Assembly: GCA_023391905.1 (NCBI GenBank)
Contig: JAEWAD010000083.1
Location: forward strand, 1-21,329
DNA from: Pseudomonadota bacterium
GTDB taxonomy: Bacteria; Pseudomonadota; Alphaproteobacteria; Rhizobiales; Kaistiaceae
Direction of reading: 5' to 3'
Length of the DNA: 21,329 bases
Of this stretch, positions 8,433-18,095 are shown piece after piece. The notes under the pieces are model-generated. The model ran no database searches and was not told the origin of the DNA. It saw nothing but the letters and a program-made list of their open reading frames with translations. The translations under genes were made by a program, and so were the position numbers. Numbering within the stretch: position 1 is the stretch's first letter; each line of letters opens with the position of its first letter.

Positions 8433-9356
8433 ATGGCGATGACGACGGATCCGGTGACGCCGGGGCACGCAGGCTGGCTCCGGTGGCTGGTCGTGGCAGT
8501 GCCCTATCTCTGGCTGATCCTGCTGTTCCTGGCGCCGTTCCTGATCGTGCTGAAGATCTCGGTCTCGACCACCGCGATCGCCATGCCGCCCTATACGCCG
8601 GTGCTGGATTTCACCTCCGGTCTCGGAGCCTTGTGGGAGCAGTTCCAGGAGTTCAGCTTCGACAACTACGTCTTCCTGACCGAGGACGCGCTTTACTGGA
8701 AGTCCTATCTGTCGAGCCTGCAGATCGCGCTGATCTCGACCTTCCTGATCCTCCTTGTCGGCTATCCGATCGCCTATGGCATGGCGCGCGCCAAGCGCGA
8801 ATGGCGGCCGACGCTCTTGATGCTGGTGATCCTGCCGTTCTGGACCTCGTTCCTGATCCGCGTCTATGCGTGGATGGGCATCCTGAAGCCGGAGGGGCTG
8901 CTGAACCAGCTGCTGCTCTGGCTCGGCGTGATCGATACGCCGCTCAACATCATGCCGTCGACGCTCGCCGTCTATATCGGCATCGTCTACTCGTACCTGC
9001 CCTTCATGATCCTGCCGCTCTACGCGACGCTGGAGAAGCTCGACGAGACGCTGCTCGAGGCGGCGGCCGATCTCGGCTGTCCGCCGATGCAGGCATTCTG
9101 GAAGATCACCTTCCCGCTGTCGCTGCCGGGCGTCATCGCCGGCTGCTTCCTGGTGTTCATTCCGGCGGTCGGCGAGTTCGTCATTCCGGACCTGCTCGGC
9201 GGTTCCGATACGCTGATGATCGGCAAGACGCTCTGGGCCGAGTTCTTCTCGAACCGCGACTGGCCGGTCTCGTCCGCCGTCGCCGTCGTGCTTTTGGCGA
9301 TCCTGGTGGTGCCGATCATGCTGTTCCAGAACGCGCAGAAGAAAGTGACGGAATAG
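8433..9356 (+). CDS. potH: Putrescine/polyamine ABC transporter permease (PotH)
   Basis: Inner-membrane permease of the importer, 307 residues (E. coli PotH is about 317). The ATG at 8433 follows AGGTGA at the end of potG. A first hydrophobic segment lies near residues 17-40, then a periplasmic loop, then further segments consistent with the six-helix family plan. The cytoplasmic ATPase-docking EAA loop reads EAAADLGCPPMQAFWKITFP (about residues 209-228). It pairs with PotI as a heterodimer. It is translationally close to potG and separated from potI by 59 nt containing a small hairpin. Confidence 0.92.
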   Translation: MAMTTDPVTPGHAGWLRWLVVAVPYLWLILLFLAPFLIVLKISVSTTAIAMPPYTPVLDFTSGLGALWEQFQEFSFDNYVFLTEDALYWKSYLSSLQIALISTFLILLVGYPIAYGMARAKREWRPTLLMLVILPFWTSFLIRVYAWMGILKPEGLLNQLLLWLGVIDTPLNIMPSTLAVYIGIVYSYLPFMILPLYATLEKLDETLLEAAADLGCPPMQAFWKITFPLSLPGVIAGCFLVFIPAVGEFVIPDLLGGSDTLMIGKTLWAEFFSNRDWPVSSAVAVVLLAILVVPIMLFQNAQKKVTE

Positions 9357-9379
9357 GCGATGCGGCTGATCCTGCTTCA

Positions 9380-9395
9380 GGCCGGTCGTCCGGCC
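9380..9395 (+). other. Small hairpin between potH and potI
   Basis: GGCCGG (9380-9385) and CCGGCC (9390-9395) form a perfect 6-bp stem with a 4-nt loop, in the 59-nt potH-potI gap and about 20 nt ahead of the potI ATG. It may affect potI translation or mRNA stability, but a stem this short in GC-rich DNA could be chance. Confidence 0.3.
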
Positions 9396-9415
9396 GCCAT
9401 TTCGGGAGGGGGACG

Positions 9416-10237
9416 ATGAGACGCGGTCCGTCCTGGTTCAACATCACCGCGATCACGCTCGGCTTCGCCTTCCTTTACCTGCCGATCGTCCTGCTCGTGA
9501 TCTATTCGTTCAACGCCTCGAAGCTGGTGACGGTGTGGGGCGGGTTCTCGACGCACTGGTATGTCGCGCTGCTCAGCAACCAGGGCCTGCTCGACGCGGC
9601 CTGGGTGACGATCCGCGTGGCGCTGCTCTCCGCGACCTTCGCGACCGTGCTGGGCACGATGGCGGCGATCGCCCTCGTGCGCTACGGCCGCTTCCCGGGC
9701 GGGACGCTGTTTTCCGGCATGGTGTTCGCGCCGCTGGTCATGCCCGAGGTCATCACCGGCCTCGCCATGCTGCTGCTCTTCGTCGCCATCGGCTTCGCGC
9801 GTGGCTTCTGGACGCTGACGCTGGCCCACATCACCTTCTCCATGTGCTTCGTCGCCGTGGTGGTGCAGTCTCGCCTGGTCAGCTTCGACCGCAGCCTCGA
9901 GGAGGCGGCGCTCGATCTCGGCTGCCCGCCGCTCCGGACCTTCTTCACCATCACGTTGCCGCTGATCCTGCCGGCCGTGGTGGCAGGCTGGATGCTCGCC
10001 TTCACGCTGTCGCTGGACGATCTCGTCATCTCGAGTTTCACGACGGGTCCGGGCGCCACGACGCTGCCGATGAAGATCTACAGCCAGGTGCGCCTCGGCG
10101 TGACGCCGGAGATCAACGCCATCTGCACGATCCTGATCGGCATCGTCACGACCGGCGTCATCATCGCCTCGATCGTCACCAAGCGGCGCGAGGTCGAGCG
10201 CCAGCGGGCCGAGCGCCTGGCCCTCCAGACAGGCTGA
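9416..10237 (+). CDS. potI: Putrescine/polyamine ABC transporter permease (PotI)
   Basis: Second inner-membrane permease of the importer, 273 residues (E. coli PotI is about 281). The ATG at 9416 follows a strong GGGAGGGGGA ribosome-binding sequence. The frame is open far upstream through potH in another reading phase, but family length and the ribosome site fix this start. The first helix (about 8-30) is followed by the PotI-like FNASKLVTVWGGFSTHWY. The EAA loop reads EEAALDLGCPPLRTFFTITL (about 160-179). It is the last gene of potFGHI; the next gene has its own promoter. Confidence 0.92.
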   Translation: MRRGPSWFNITAITLGFAFLYLPIVLLVIYSFNASKLVTVWGGFSTHWYVALLSNQGLLDAAWVTIRVALLSATFATVLGTMAAIALVRYGRFPGGTLFSGMVFAPLVMPEVITGLAMLLLFVAIGFARGFWTLTLAHITFSMCFVAVVVQSRLVSFDRSLEEAALDLGCPPLRTFFTITLPLILPAVVAGWMLAFTLSLDDLVISSFTTGPGATTLPMKIYSQVRLGVTPEINAICTILIGIVTTGVIIASIVTKRREVERQRAERLALQTG

Positions 10238-10252
10238 GTGCTCAGTTTAAAA

Positions 10253-10294
10253 TACCCGGGTAATATTGACGGATCGGTTTTGCCCGGGTAATTT
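10253..10294 (+). promoter_or_regulatory. Sigma70 promoter with twin CCCGGGTAAT operator boxes
   Basis: TTGACG (10266-10271), a 17-nt spacer and TAATTT (10289-10294) make a well-formed promoter. CCCGGGTAAT occurs twice, at 10255-10264 and 10283-10292, 28 bp apart. The first box lies in the perfect 10-bp palindrome TACCCGGGTA, ending 2 nt before the -35. The second fills the end of the spacer and overlaps the -10. Bound protein would block RNA polymerase, so repression is expected, probably by the DUF2239 product. Confidence 0.7.
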
Positions 10295-10321
10295 GCGCAT
10301 CTTGATTGAGGAGATGCGGCC

Positions 10322-10936
10322 ATGGGCGTTGCGAAAACCATCTACTGCACGGCCTTCCAGGGCCTGACGCGGATTGCCTCCGGCGTGCTGCCGGAGGTGG
10401 CGCTGAAGAGCAAGGAGGCGCTCGAACGCGGCGGCGATCCCGTGCTGCTGTTCGACGACGAGACGAGCCGGCCGATCGAAGTCGATTTCCGCGGCACGGC
10501 CCAGGACGTGCTGGCGCGGCTGCAGCCGGCGCCGGCGGAGGAATCCAGCAAGGAACCGGCGGAAGAAGCGCCGCCGTCGCGCGGACCGGGGCGCCCGAAG
10601 CTCGGCGTGGTGTCGCGCGAGGTGACGCTGCTGCCGCGGCATTGGGAGTGGCTGAACGGCCAGCCCGGCGGCGCGTCGGTAACGCTGCGCCGGCTGGTGG
10701 ACGAGGCGCGCCGCGACTCCGAGAGCGGCGACCGCATCCGTCGGGCCCGCGAGGCGACGCTCCGCTTCATGACCGCGATGGCCGGTGATTTGCCGCTCTA
10801 CGAGGACGCCAGCCGCGCCCTGTTCGCCGGCGATGCAGAGGGGTTCCGGCAACGGATCGACGCCTGGCCGGTTGATGTCCGGGACCATGTCGAGAAGCTG
10901 TCTCGTTCCGCCTTTGAAACCTCCCAGGCCGAATAG
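10322..10936 (+). CDS. DUF2239 family protein, possible ribbon-helix-helix-type regulator
   Basis: Conserved bacterial family without an established function that I know of, 204 residues. The ATG at 10322 follows GAGGAGA 7 nt upstream. The N-terminal part (1-68) is a compact domain with alternating strand and helix (TAFQGLTRIASG, EALERGGDPVLLFDD). A charged, proline-rich linker (69-88) leads to the family's hallmark GPGRPKLGVVSREVTLLPRH (88-107) and WEWL. Residues 98-131 predict as a short strand, helix, GG turn and second helix rich in arginine (LRRLVDEARR), resembling a ribbon-helix-helix DNA-binding fold; this is my inference. A C-terminal helical region follows. Twin palindromic boxes over its own promoter suggest autoregulation. 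It is followed after 27 nt by a MATE pump and is probably cotranscribed with it. Confidence 0.85.
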   Translation: MGVAKTIYCTAFQGLTRIASGVLPEVALKSKEALERGGDPVLLFDDETSRPIEVDFRGTAQDVLARLQPAPAEESSKEPAEEAPPSRGPGRPKLGVVSREVTLLPRHWEWLNGQPGGASVTLRRLVDEARRDSESGDRIRRAREATLRFMTAMAGDLPLYEDASRALFAGDAEGFRQRIDAWPVDVRDHVEKLSRSAFETSQAE

Positions 10937-10963
10937 TCTCCGGCCTGTTCCGGGAAGTCCGTC

Positions 10964-12310
10964 ATGTCGCTGCCGCCGCTCTGGAGGGTGTTTCTCGCCT
11001 TCCTCGGCCCGATGATCCTCAGCAACGTGCTGCAGGCGCTGTCGGGCACGCTGAACAACATCTATCTCGGCCAGATGCTCGGAGTCGGCGCGCTCGCCGC
11101 CGTCTCCGCCTTCTTCCCGATCCTGTTCCTGTTCATCTCCTTCACCATCGGCCTCGGCGCCGGCGCCTCGGTGCTGATCGGCCAGGCCTATGGCGCGCAG
11201 AAGCTGGACACCGTGAAGGCGGTCGCCGGCACCACGCTGAGCGTCGCGGTGCTGTTCGGCCTCGTGGTCGCGATCTTCGGCGGTGCCTTCACCGCGCCGA
11301 TCCTGAAGCTGGTCGGCACGCCGGCTGACATCCTGCCCGACGCGACGGCCTATGCCCGCGTCATGCTGATCGCCATGCCGGGCCTGTTCGTGTTCCTGCT
11401 GATGACGGCGATGATGCGCGGCGTCGGCGATACGGTGACGCCGCTCTACGCGCTGACGCTGTCGACGGTGACGGGCCTGCTCGTCACGCCGGCGCTGATC
11501 CGCGGCTGGTTCGGCCTGCCGCAACTCGGTATCCTCAGCGGCGCCGTCGCCTCGATCGCCTCCTTCCTCGTCGCGCTCGCCTGGCTCGCCTTCTACATGC
11601 GCCGGCGCAACCATCCGCTCGCGCCCGACATGGCGTTGATCCGGCATCTGCGCATCGACGGGAAGCTGCTCGCCTCCGTGCTGAAGATCGGCATTCCTTC
11701 CGGCGTCCAGCTGATCCTGGTGTCCGTGGCGGAGATCGTCGTGCTGGCGCTGGTCAACTCATTCGGCTCCGACGCCACCGCCGCCTATGGCACCGTCAAC
11801 ATGGTCATCAACTACGTGCAGTTCCCGGCGATCTCGATCGCGATCACCGCGTCGATCCTCGGCGCGCAGGCGATCGGGGCGGGGCGGACGGAGGCGCTCG
11901 GGCCGATCACCCGCACCGCCGTGATGCTGAGCCTGATCATCACGGGTTCGCTCGTGACTCTGTCCTACCTGTTCTCGCGGCCGCTGATCGGTTTCTTCAT
12001 CACCTCGGGGCCGGTGATCGAGCTGGCGCAGGATCTGCTCCACATCGTGCTCTGGGGCTACATCATCTTCGGCGTGTCGAGCGTGCTGGCCGGCGTGATG
12101 CGGGCGAGCGGCACGGTGCTGGTGCCGACGGCGATCTCGATCTTCGCCATCATCGGCATCGAGGTGCCGGTCGCCTACTGGCTGTCCGGCATCTTCGGCA
12201 TCAACGGGGTCTGGGCCGCCTATCCGATCGCCTATATCGCCATGCTCGCGATGCAGGCGAGCTACTACCAGTTCGTCTGGCGCCGGAAGGCGATCACCCG
12301 GATGGTGTAG
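10964..12310 (+). CDS. MATE family multidrug/cation antiporter
   Basis: Inner-membrane efflux protein expected to export organic cations or toxic metabolites in exchange for Na+ or H+, 448 residues, the usual MATE length. Two MatE repeats are recognisable: an N-terminal one (about 15-175) with FLGPMILSNVLQALSGTLNN and IGLGAGASVLIGQAYGA, and a C-terminal one (about 240-400) with LKIGIPSGVQLI and SILGAQAIGAGR. Twelve hydrophobic segments are plausible. The substrate is not readable. It follows the DUF2239 gene by 27 nt on the same strand, with GGGAAG upstream of the ATG, so it probably belongs to the same transcript. It converges on the AsmA gene with a 21-nt gap. DinF-type or NorM-type assignment would need a tree. 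Confidence 0.92.
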   Translation: MSLPPLWRVFLAFLGPMILSNVLQALSGTLNNIYLGQMLGVGALAAVSAFFPILFLFISFTIGLGAGASVLIGQAYGAQKLDTVKAVAGTTLSVAVLFGLVVAIFGGAFTAPILKLVGTPADILPDATAYARVMLIAMPGLFVFLLMTAMMRGVGDTVTPLYALTLSTVTGLLVTPALIRGWFGLPQLGILSGAVASIASFLVALAWLAFYMRRRNHPLAPDMALIRHLRIDGKLLASVLKIGIPSGVQLILVSVAEIVVLALVNSFGSDATAAYGTVNMVINYVQFPAISIAITASILGAQAIGAGRTEALGPITRTAVMLSLIITGSLVTLSYLFSRPLIGFFITSGPVIELAQDLLHIVLWGYIIFGVSSVLAGVMRASGTVLVPTAISIFAIIGIEVPVAYWLSGIFGINGVWAAYPIAYIAMLAMQASYYQFVWRRKAITRMV

Positions 12311-12328
12311 GCGCGGCCCGGTCGCGCC
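12310..12328. terminator. Possible bidirectional stem-loop between convergent MATE and AsmA genes
   Basis: GGCGCG (12310-12315) and CGCGCC (12323-12328) form a 6-bp stem with a 7-nt loop filling the 21-nt convergent gap. There is no T run on either strand, so its efficiency as a terminator is doubtful. Confidence 0.35.
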
Positions 12329-12331
12329 CCG

Positions 12332-14149
12332 TCAGTCCTGCGCCGGCAACAGGGCGTCGGCCAGGCTCTTGAGCGGGCTCGGGCCGGAATTCGGAACCCG
12401 CTCGCTGCGGCGCGACAGGCCGCTGAAGTCGGGCACCAGGGTCGGATGCTCCCAGCTGCCGCCGATGATGAAGGGCACCGTGACGGCCGTGCTCGTCGGG
12501 GTGGTGCCGCGTTCGATCGCCAGCGTGCCGCGGGCGCTGATCGTTGGCGCCTGCAGCAGCGCCTTGCCGGTCAGGTCGATCGAATAGCCGGTGCCCTTGA
12601 CGGTGATCGGCGAGGCGGTGACCTGGTCCGACGAGATCTCGAAGCTGCCGTCGGCCTGCGCGAACTTGGTCGAGCCGCCGAGCAGGTTGCCGCTGATCGT
12701 GCCGTCGGCGGTGATCTGCTGCGACAGCGCGCCGATGTTGATGCCGTCGAAGGTGCCGTCGGTGATCTTCGCCTGGCCGCTGCCGGCGAGCGAGGCCATC
12801 AGGCTATTCCAGCTGGTGCCATGCGCCGAGAGATTGACCGTGCCGCTGCCGGTGCCGTCGATCTGGCCGATGCCGAACAGGTCGGAGAGCGCGGCGCGCA
12901 CCGGCAGGCCGTCGACCCGGCCCTGCAGCGAGGTCGAGGCCGCCTCGTCCTTGAGCGAGGCCGACAGGCTGGCCGACAGCCGGCCGCCATAGAGTTGTGC
13001 CTCGCCGATCGAGAGCGTCAGCCGCTCGTCGCGGATCGGCGCCGAGGCGGCGGTGCGCCCGAGGCGGGCGCTGCCGAGCAGGACCTGCGAGGCGGAGACG
13101 CGAAGATCCACGTCGCCCTCGTCGAGCGAACTGATCGCGAAGGGCTGGTCGGGGGCGGCGCGCGCCGCGGCGACCGCGCTCGCCAGCGCCTCGGCATAGG
13201 CTGAGAGGTCGAGGCTTTCGAAGGCGAGCGTGCCCTGGATCGAGGGGCGGCCGGCGACGCGCTCGAGCGACAGCACGCCTTCGCCCTCGTTGCCGTCGAC
13301 GCTGATCTTGGCATCGGCGAAGGTCAGGATGCCGGCGGCGAGGCTGGCCTGCGATTCGATCGAGGCGCTGCCGAGCGTCGATCCCTCGCCCATCGGCATG
13401 GCGAAGAAGCCGGCGAGGCGGCGGATCGACGGCGTCGTCACCGAAAGCTGCCCCTCGCCCTCCGGGTTCGCCAGGTTGCGGATGGTGCCGTTGAAGGAGG
13501 CGCGCAGCGGCGTCGAGGCGATGGCGAAGCGCAGCGCCGTGGGCTGGCCGCCGACGAGGTCGAGCGGCGTGCCGATCGAGCCGTTGAAGTCGAAGTTCTC
13601 GTCCTGCCAGCGGGCGCTGCCCTTGATGCTGGCGGTCGCACTCGGATCGGGCCAGTTGACGTCGGCGTCGACGTCGGCGAGCAGGAACTCGGGCTTGCCA
13701 CCGACAACATAGTGCACGGTGCCGGAATGGACGATCAGCCGGCCGAGCTCGGAATCGCCCCGGAGTGAACGCGGCAGCGTCCAGTTGGCGACGCCGCGCG
13801 CATCGATCGTGAAGCGGAAGACCGGCTTTTCCAGCACCAGAGCAGACGGCCGTACATGGCCGACCAGCAGCGACATCAGGCTCAGCTCGGCCTGCAGGCG
13901 CTCCATCTCGACCAGCGGTTGCGCGTCGCTGTTGGAGCCGATGCGGACCTTCTCGAAGGTCACCGTCGGATAGGGCGTGAAGGCGACCGTCGGCGTGCCG
14001 TCGAAGGTCAGCGCGCGTCCGCTCCAGCCGGCGACCTCGCGCGTGATGGAGCGGCGGACCGCCTCGATGGTGACCAGCTTGGGCGCGACCAGCACGAAGC
14101 CGACGCAGATGACGAGAATCGCCAGGATGGCTAGCAGGATTTTCTTCAT
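12332..14149 (-). CDS. AsmA family protein
   Basis: Inner-membrane-anchored protein with a large periplasmic part, 605 residues. The ATG at 14149 gives MKKILLAILAILVICVGFVL, a single N-terminal membrane anchor. The remainder is the beta-rich, serine/threonine/glycine-rich repetitive architecture of AsmA/bridge-like lipid-transfer proteins: PYPTVTFEKVRIGS near 60, repeated (V)F-x-L/S-x-x strands, and the C-terminal AsmA block with GTGSGTVNLSAHG, ITDGTFDGINIGAL and the near-terminal GGSWEHPTLVPDFSG. Related proteins influence outer-membrane assembly and phospholipid transport. It has no same-strand partner in the window and is divergent from the acetoacetate-CoA ligase gene. A lipid-transfer role is inferred from the family only. 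Confidence 0.88.
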   Translation of the reverse strand: MKKILLAILAILVICVGFVLVAPKLVTIEAVRRSITREVAGWSGRALTFDGTPTVAFTPYPTVTFEKVRIGSNSDAQPLVEMERLQAELSLMSLLVGHVRPSALVLEKPVFRFTIDARGVANWTLPRSLRGDSELGRLIVHSGTVHYVVGGKPEFLLADVDADVNWPDPSATASIKGSARWQDENFDFNGSIGTPLDLVGGQPTALRFAIASTPLRASFNGTIRNLANPEGEGQLSVTTPSIRRLAGFFAMPMGEGSTLGSASIESQASLAAGILTFADAKISVDGNEGEGVLSLERVAGRPSIQGTLAFESLDLSAYAEALASAVAAARAAPDQPFAISSLDEGDVDLRVSASQVLLGSARLGRTAASAPIRDERLTLSIGEAQLYGGRLSASLSASLKDEAASTSLQGRVDGLPVRAALSDLFGIGQIDGTGSGTVNLSAHGTSWNSLMASLAGSGQAKITDGTFDGINIGALSQQITADGTISGNLLGGSTKFAQADGSFEISSDQVTASPITVKGTGYSIDLTGKALLQAPTISARGTLAIERGTTPTSTAVTVPFIIGGSWEHPTLVPDFSGLSRRSERVPNSGPSPLKSLADALLPAQD

Positions 14150-14355
14150 TTGGCCCGGTGTCGACCGCCCCTCACGTTTCGGAAGGTGCTACGACCGAAT
14201 GGTTTCCCCGATAGGCAGAATTCCGTGATTTCGCAAGGCTTTTCTCGGTCGCGGCACCCATGTTTCGGGCGTGACTCGGGGATAGGCTGCGGATATCCAT
14301 GGACGGTCGGCGCATTCATGCCGCACTGCAACCAGTCCGGGAGCCTGTCCACGCC

Positions 14356-16335
<1,980 letters not shown>

Positions 16336-16342
16336 GCGAGAT

Positions 16343-18031
16343 CTAGCCGACGATCGTCCGCTTCTCCGCCCGCGTGCCGGCGCGGGCGAGGAGGGCAACC
16401 GGCAGCATGCCGATGACGACGATGACGAGCGCCGCGATGGCGCCGTCCTCATAGGTGCCGCGCGCCGCCTCGCCATAGACGTAGGTGGCGAGCGTCTCGA
16501 AGTTGAACGGCCGCAGCAGCAGCGTTGCCGGCAGTTCCTTCATGCAGTCGACGAAGACGAGCAGCCCGGCGGCCGCGATGGCGGGCGAGAGCAACGGTAC
16601 GTGGATGCCGCCGATCAGGCGACCGGTGCCGGCGCCGAGCGCATGCGCCGCCATGTCGATCGAGGGCGAGATGCGCGTGAAGCCCGCCTCGATGCCGCCG
16701 ATCGAGATCGCCAGGAAGCGCAGGCAATAGGCGAGGATCAGTGCCGCGCCCGAACTCATCAGGATCAGGCCGGGCGAACGGCCCCAGATGCCCTTGATCG
16801 CGTCGGCGATCCAGTTGTCGAGGCCGGCGATCGGCACCAGCAGGCCGACTGCGAGCACCGTGCCGGGAATCGCGTAGCCGATGCCGGAGAGGCGGATCAG
16901 GCCGTGCAGGCTCTTGCGCCGCGACATGCGTCCGGCGCTGGCGAGGAACAGCCCGACGCCGACCGTGATCAGCGCCGCGACGGCGGCGAAGAGCAGGCTG
17001 TTGCCGGTCCACACCCAGAGATCGGCCGGGATGCCGCCGAGCTGGATGCGCCGCCAGGCCGAGACGACGAGATAGCTCGCCGGGACGACGAAGCCGAGCA
17101 GGATCGGCGCGGCGCAGAGAAGCGTGGCGACGAGCCCGGAGAGGCCGGTCAGCGGCTGCGCCATGGCGGGCTTGTTGCCGCGCGGGCCGGAATAGTTCAT
17201 GCCGCGCCGCCCGAGCCGCTCGATCAGGACCAGCGCGAAGACGATCGCGAGCATGACGAGCGCGATCTGCGCCGCGCCCTCGATCGAGGAGCGCGTCACC
17301 CAGGTGGTGTAGATCGCGACGGTGAGCGTGCGCACGCCGAGGAATTCCGAGGCGCCGATGTCGTTCAAAGCCTCCATCAGCGCGAGGCTGACGCCGACGG
17401 CGACCGCCGGGCGCGCCAGCGGCAGCGCCACGGTGCGGAAGGCGCGGAAGCGGTCGGCGCCGAGCGTGCGCGAGGCTTCCAGCATGGACGCCGACTGCAT
17501 GACGAACAGCGCCCGCACCGGCAGGTAGACGTAGGGGTAGAGGATCAGCCCGAGCAGCAAGATGGCGCCGCCGAGCGAGCGGATGTCGGGGAAGGGCAGG
17601 CCGCGTGGATCGCTGATGCCGAGAAGATTGCGCAGGCCCGTCTGCAGCGGACCGATCGGGTGCACCACGTCGAGATAGGCATAGGCCATGACGTAGCTGG
17701 GCACGGAGAGCGGCAGGAGCAGCGCCCATTCGAGGATGCGCCGGCCAGGGAAGCGATAGGCCGTCACCAGCCAGGCGGCGCCGATACCAATGGCGGTGAC
17801 GAGGATGCCGACACCGAGGAGGAGGAGCGCCGTAGTCCGGGCGGCAACCGGCAGGACATTGGCGATCAGATGCGGCCAGAGCGTGCCGGAGCCTCGGGTG
17901 GCGAAGAACACGAGGCCGGCGATCGGCGCCAGAGCCAGCAGCGCGACGAGGGCGCAGCCGACCAGCCAGAGGTGGTCGGAGCGGGTGGAGCGGGTGCCGG
18001 CCCGCGGCGCCGTCATCGCGGAATCGGTCAT
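16343..18031 (-). CDS. Ferric iron ABC transporter permease, fused two-domain (FbpB/FutB type)
   Basis: Inner-membrane permease predicted to carry ferric iron handed over by the binding protein upstream. The chosen ATG at 18031 gives 562 residues, about twice a single permease domain, and two BPD_transp_1 modules are visible. The first docking loop is EASRTLGADRFRAFRTVALP (about 201-220), and the second region is MAAHALGAGTGRLIGGIHVPL (near 475-495). Pseudo-twofold fusion is normal for this class, so it works as a single chain. ATGs at 18052 and 18016 are alternatives; 18052 and 18031 sit on the two arms of a hairpin, so start choice may interact with folding. It lies 64 nt after the binding-protein gene. 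No ATPase gene follows; the next gene is convergent. Confidence 0.88.
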   Translation of the reverse strand: MTDSAMTAPRAGTRSTRSDHLWLVGCALVALLALAPIAGLVFFATRGSGTLWPHLIANVLPVAARTTALLLLGVGILVTAIGIGAAWLVTAYRFPGRRILEWALLLPLSVPSYVMAYAYLDVVHPIGPLQTGLRNLLGISDPRGLPFPDIRSLGGAILLLGLILYPYVYLPVRALFVMQSASMLEASRTLGADRFRAFRTVALPLARPAVAVGVSLALMEALNDIGASEFLGVRTLTVAIYTTWVTRSSIEGAAQIALVMLAIVFALVLIERLGRRGMNYSGPRGNKPAMAQPLTGLSGLVATLLCAAPILLGFVVPASYLVVSAWRRIQLGGIPADLWVWTGNSLLFAAVAALITVGVGLFLASAGRMSRRKSLHGLIRLSGIGYAIPGTVLAVGLLVPIAGLDNWIADAIKGIWGRSPGLILMSSGAALILAYCLRFLAISIGGIEAGFTRISPSIDMAAHALGAGTGRLIGGIHVPLLSPAIAAAGLLVFVDCMKELPATLLLRPFNFETLATYVYGEAARGTYEDGAIAALVIVVIGMLPVALLARAGTRAEKRTIVG

Positions 18032-18052
18032 GCCCCGGAGGATCCGGGGCAT
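18030..18052 (-). repeat. Perfect hairpin between iron-binding-protein and permease genes
   Basis: ATGCCCCGGA (18030-18039) and TCCGGGGCAT (18043-18052) form a perfect 10-bp stem with a 3-nt loop. It shares CGGAGGATCCGG (18036-18047) with the puuA-puuB hairpin. On the transcribed strand both arms carry candidate start codons of the permease gene, so the fold could hide or expose its start. Confidence 0.6.
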
Positions 18053-18095
18053 GAGGGGACGGGCGAAACGCCGGTCGGTCGGTGCATGCGGCCGA

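Noticed and set aside
8483..9415. Open frame running through potH in another phase into potI
   Set aside because: Only the part from 9416 is real (potI). The upstream part is an out-of-phase reading of potH with no family similarity.
10247..11647. Long open frame (466 codons) on the minus strand opposite the DUF2239 and MATE genes
   Set aside because: Spans two genes on the other strand and has shadow-type composition (Arg, Asp, Gln, His) with no domain.
14150..14355. Regulatory elements in the divergent gap between the AsmA and acetoacetate-CoA ligase genes
   Set aside because: A short repeated GATAGGC and an 8-bp palindrome GGATATCC are present, but neither forms a convincing promoter or operator.
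16368..16387. 7-bp inverted repeat just past the acetoacetate-CoA ligase stop as its terminator
   Set aside because: It lies inside the coding end of the convergent permease gene, is explained by GC-rich codons, and has no T run.
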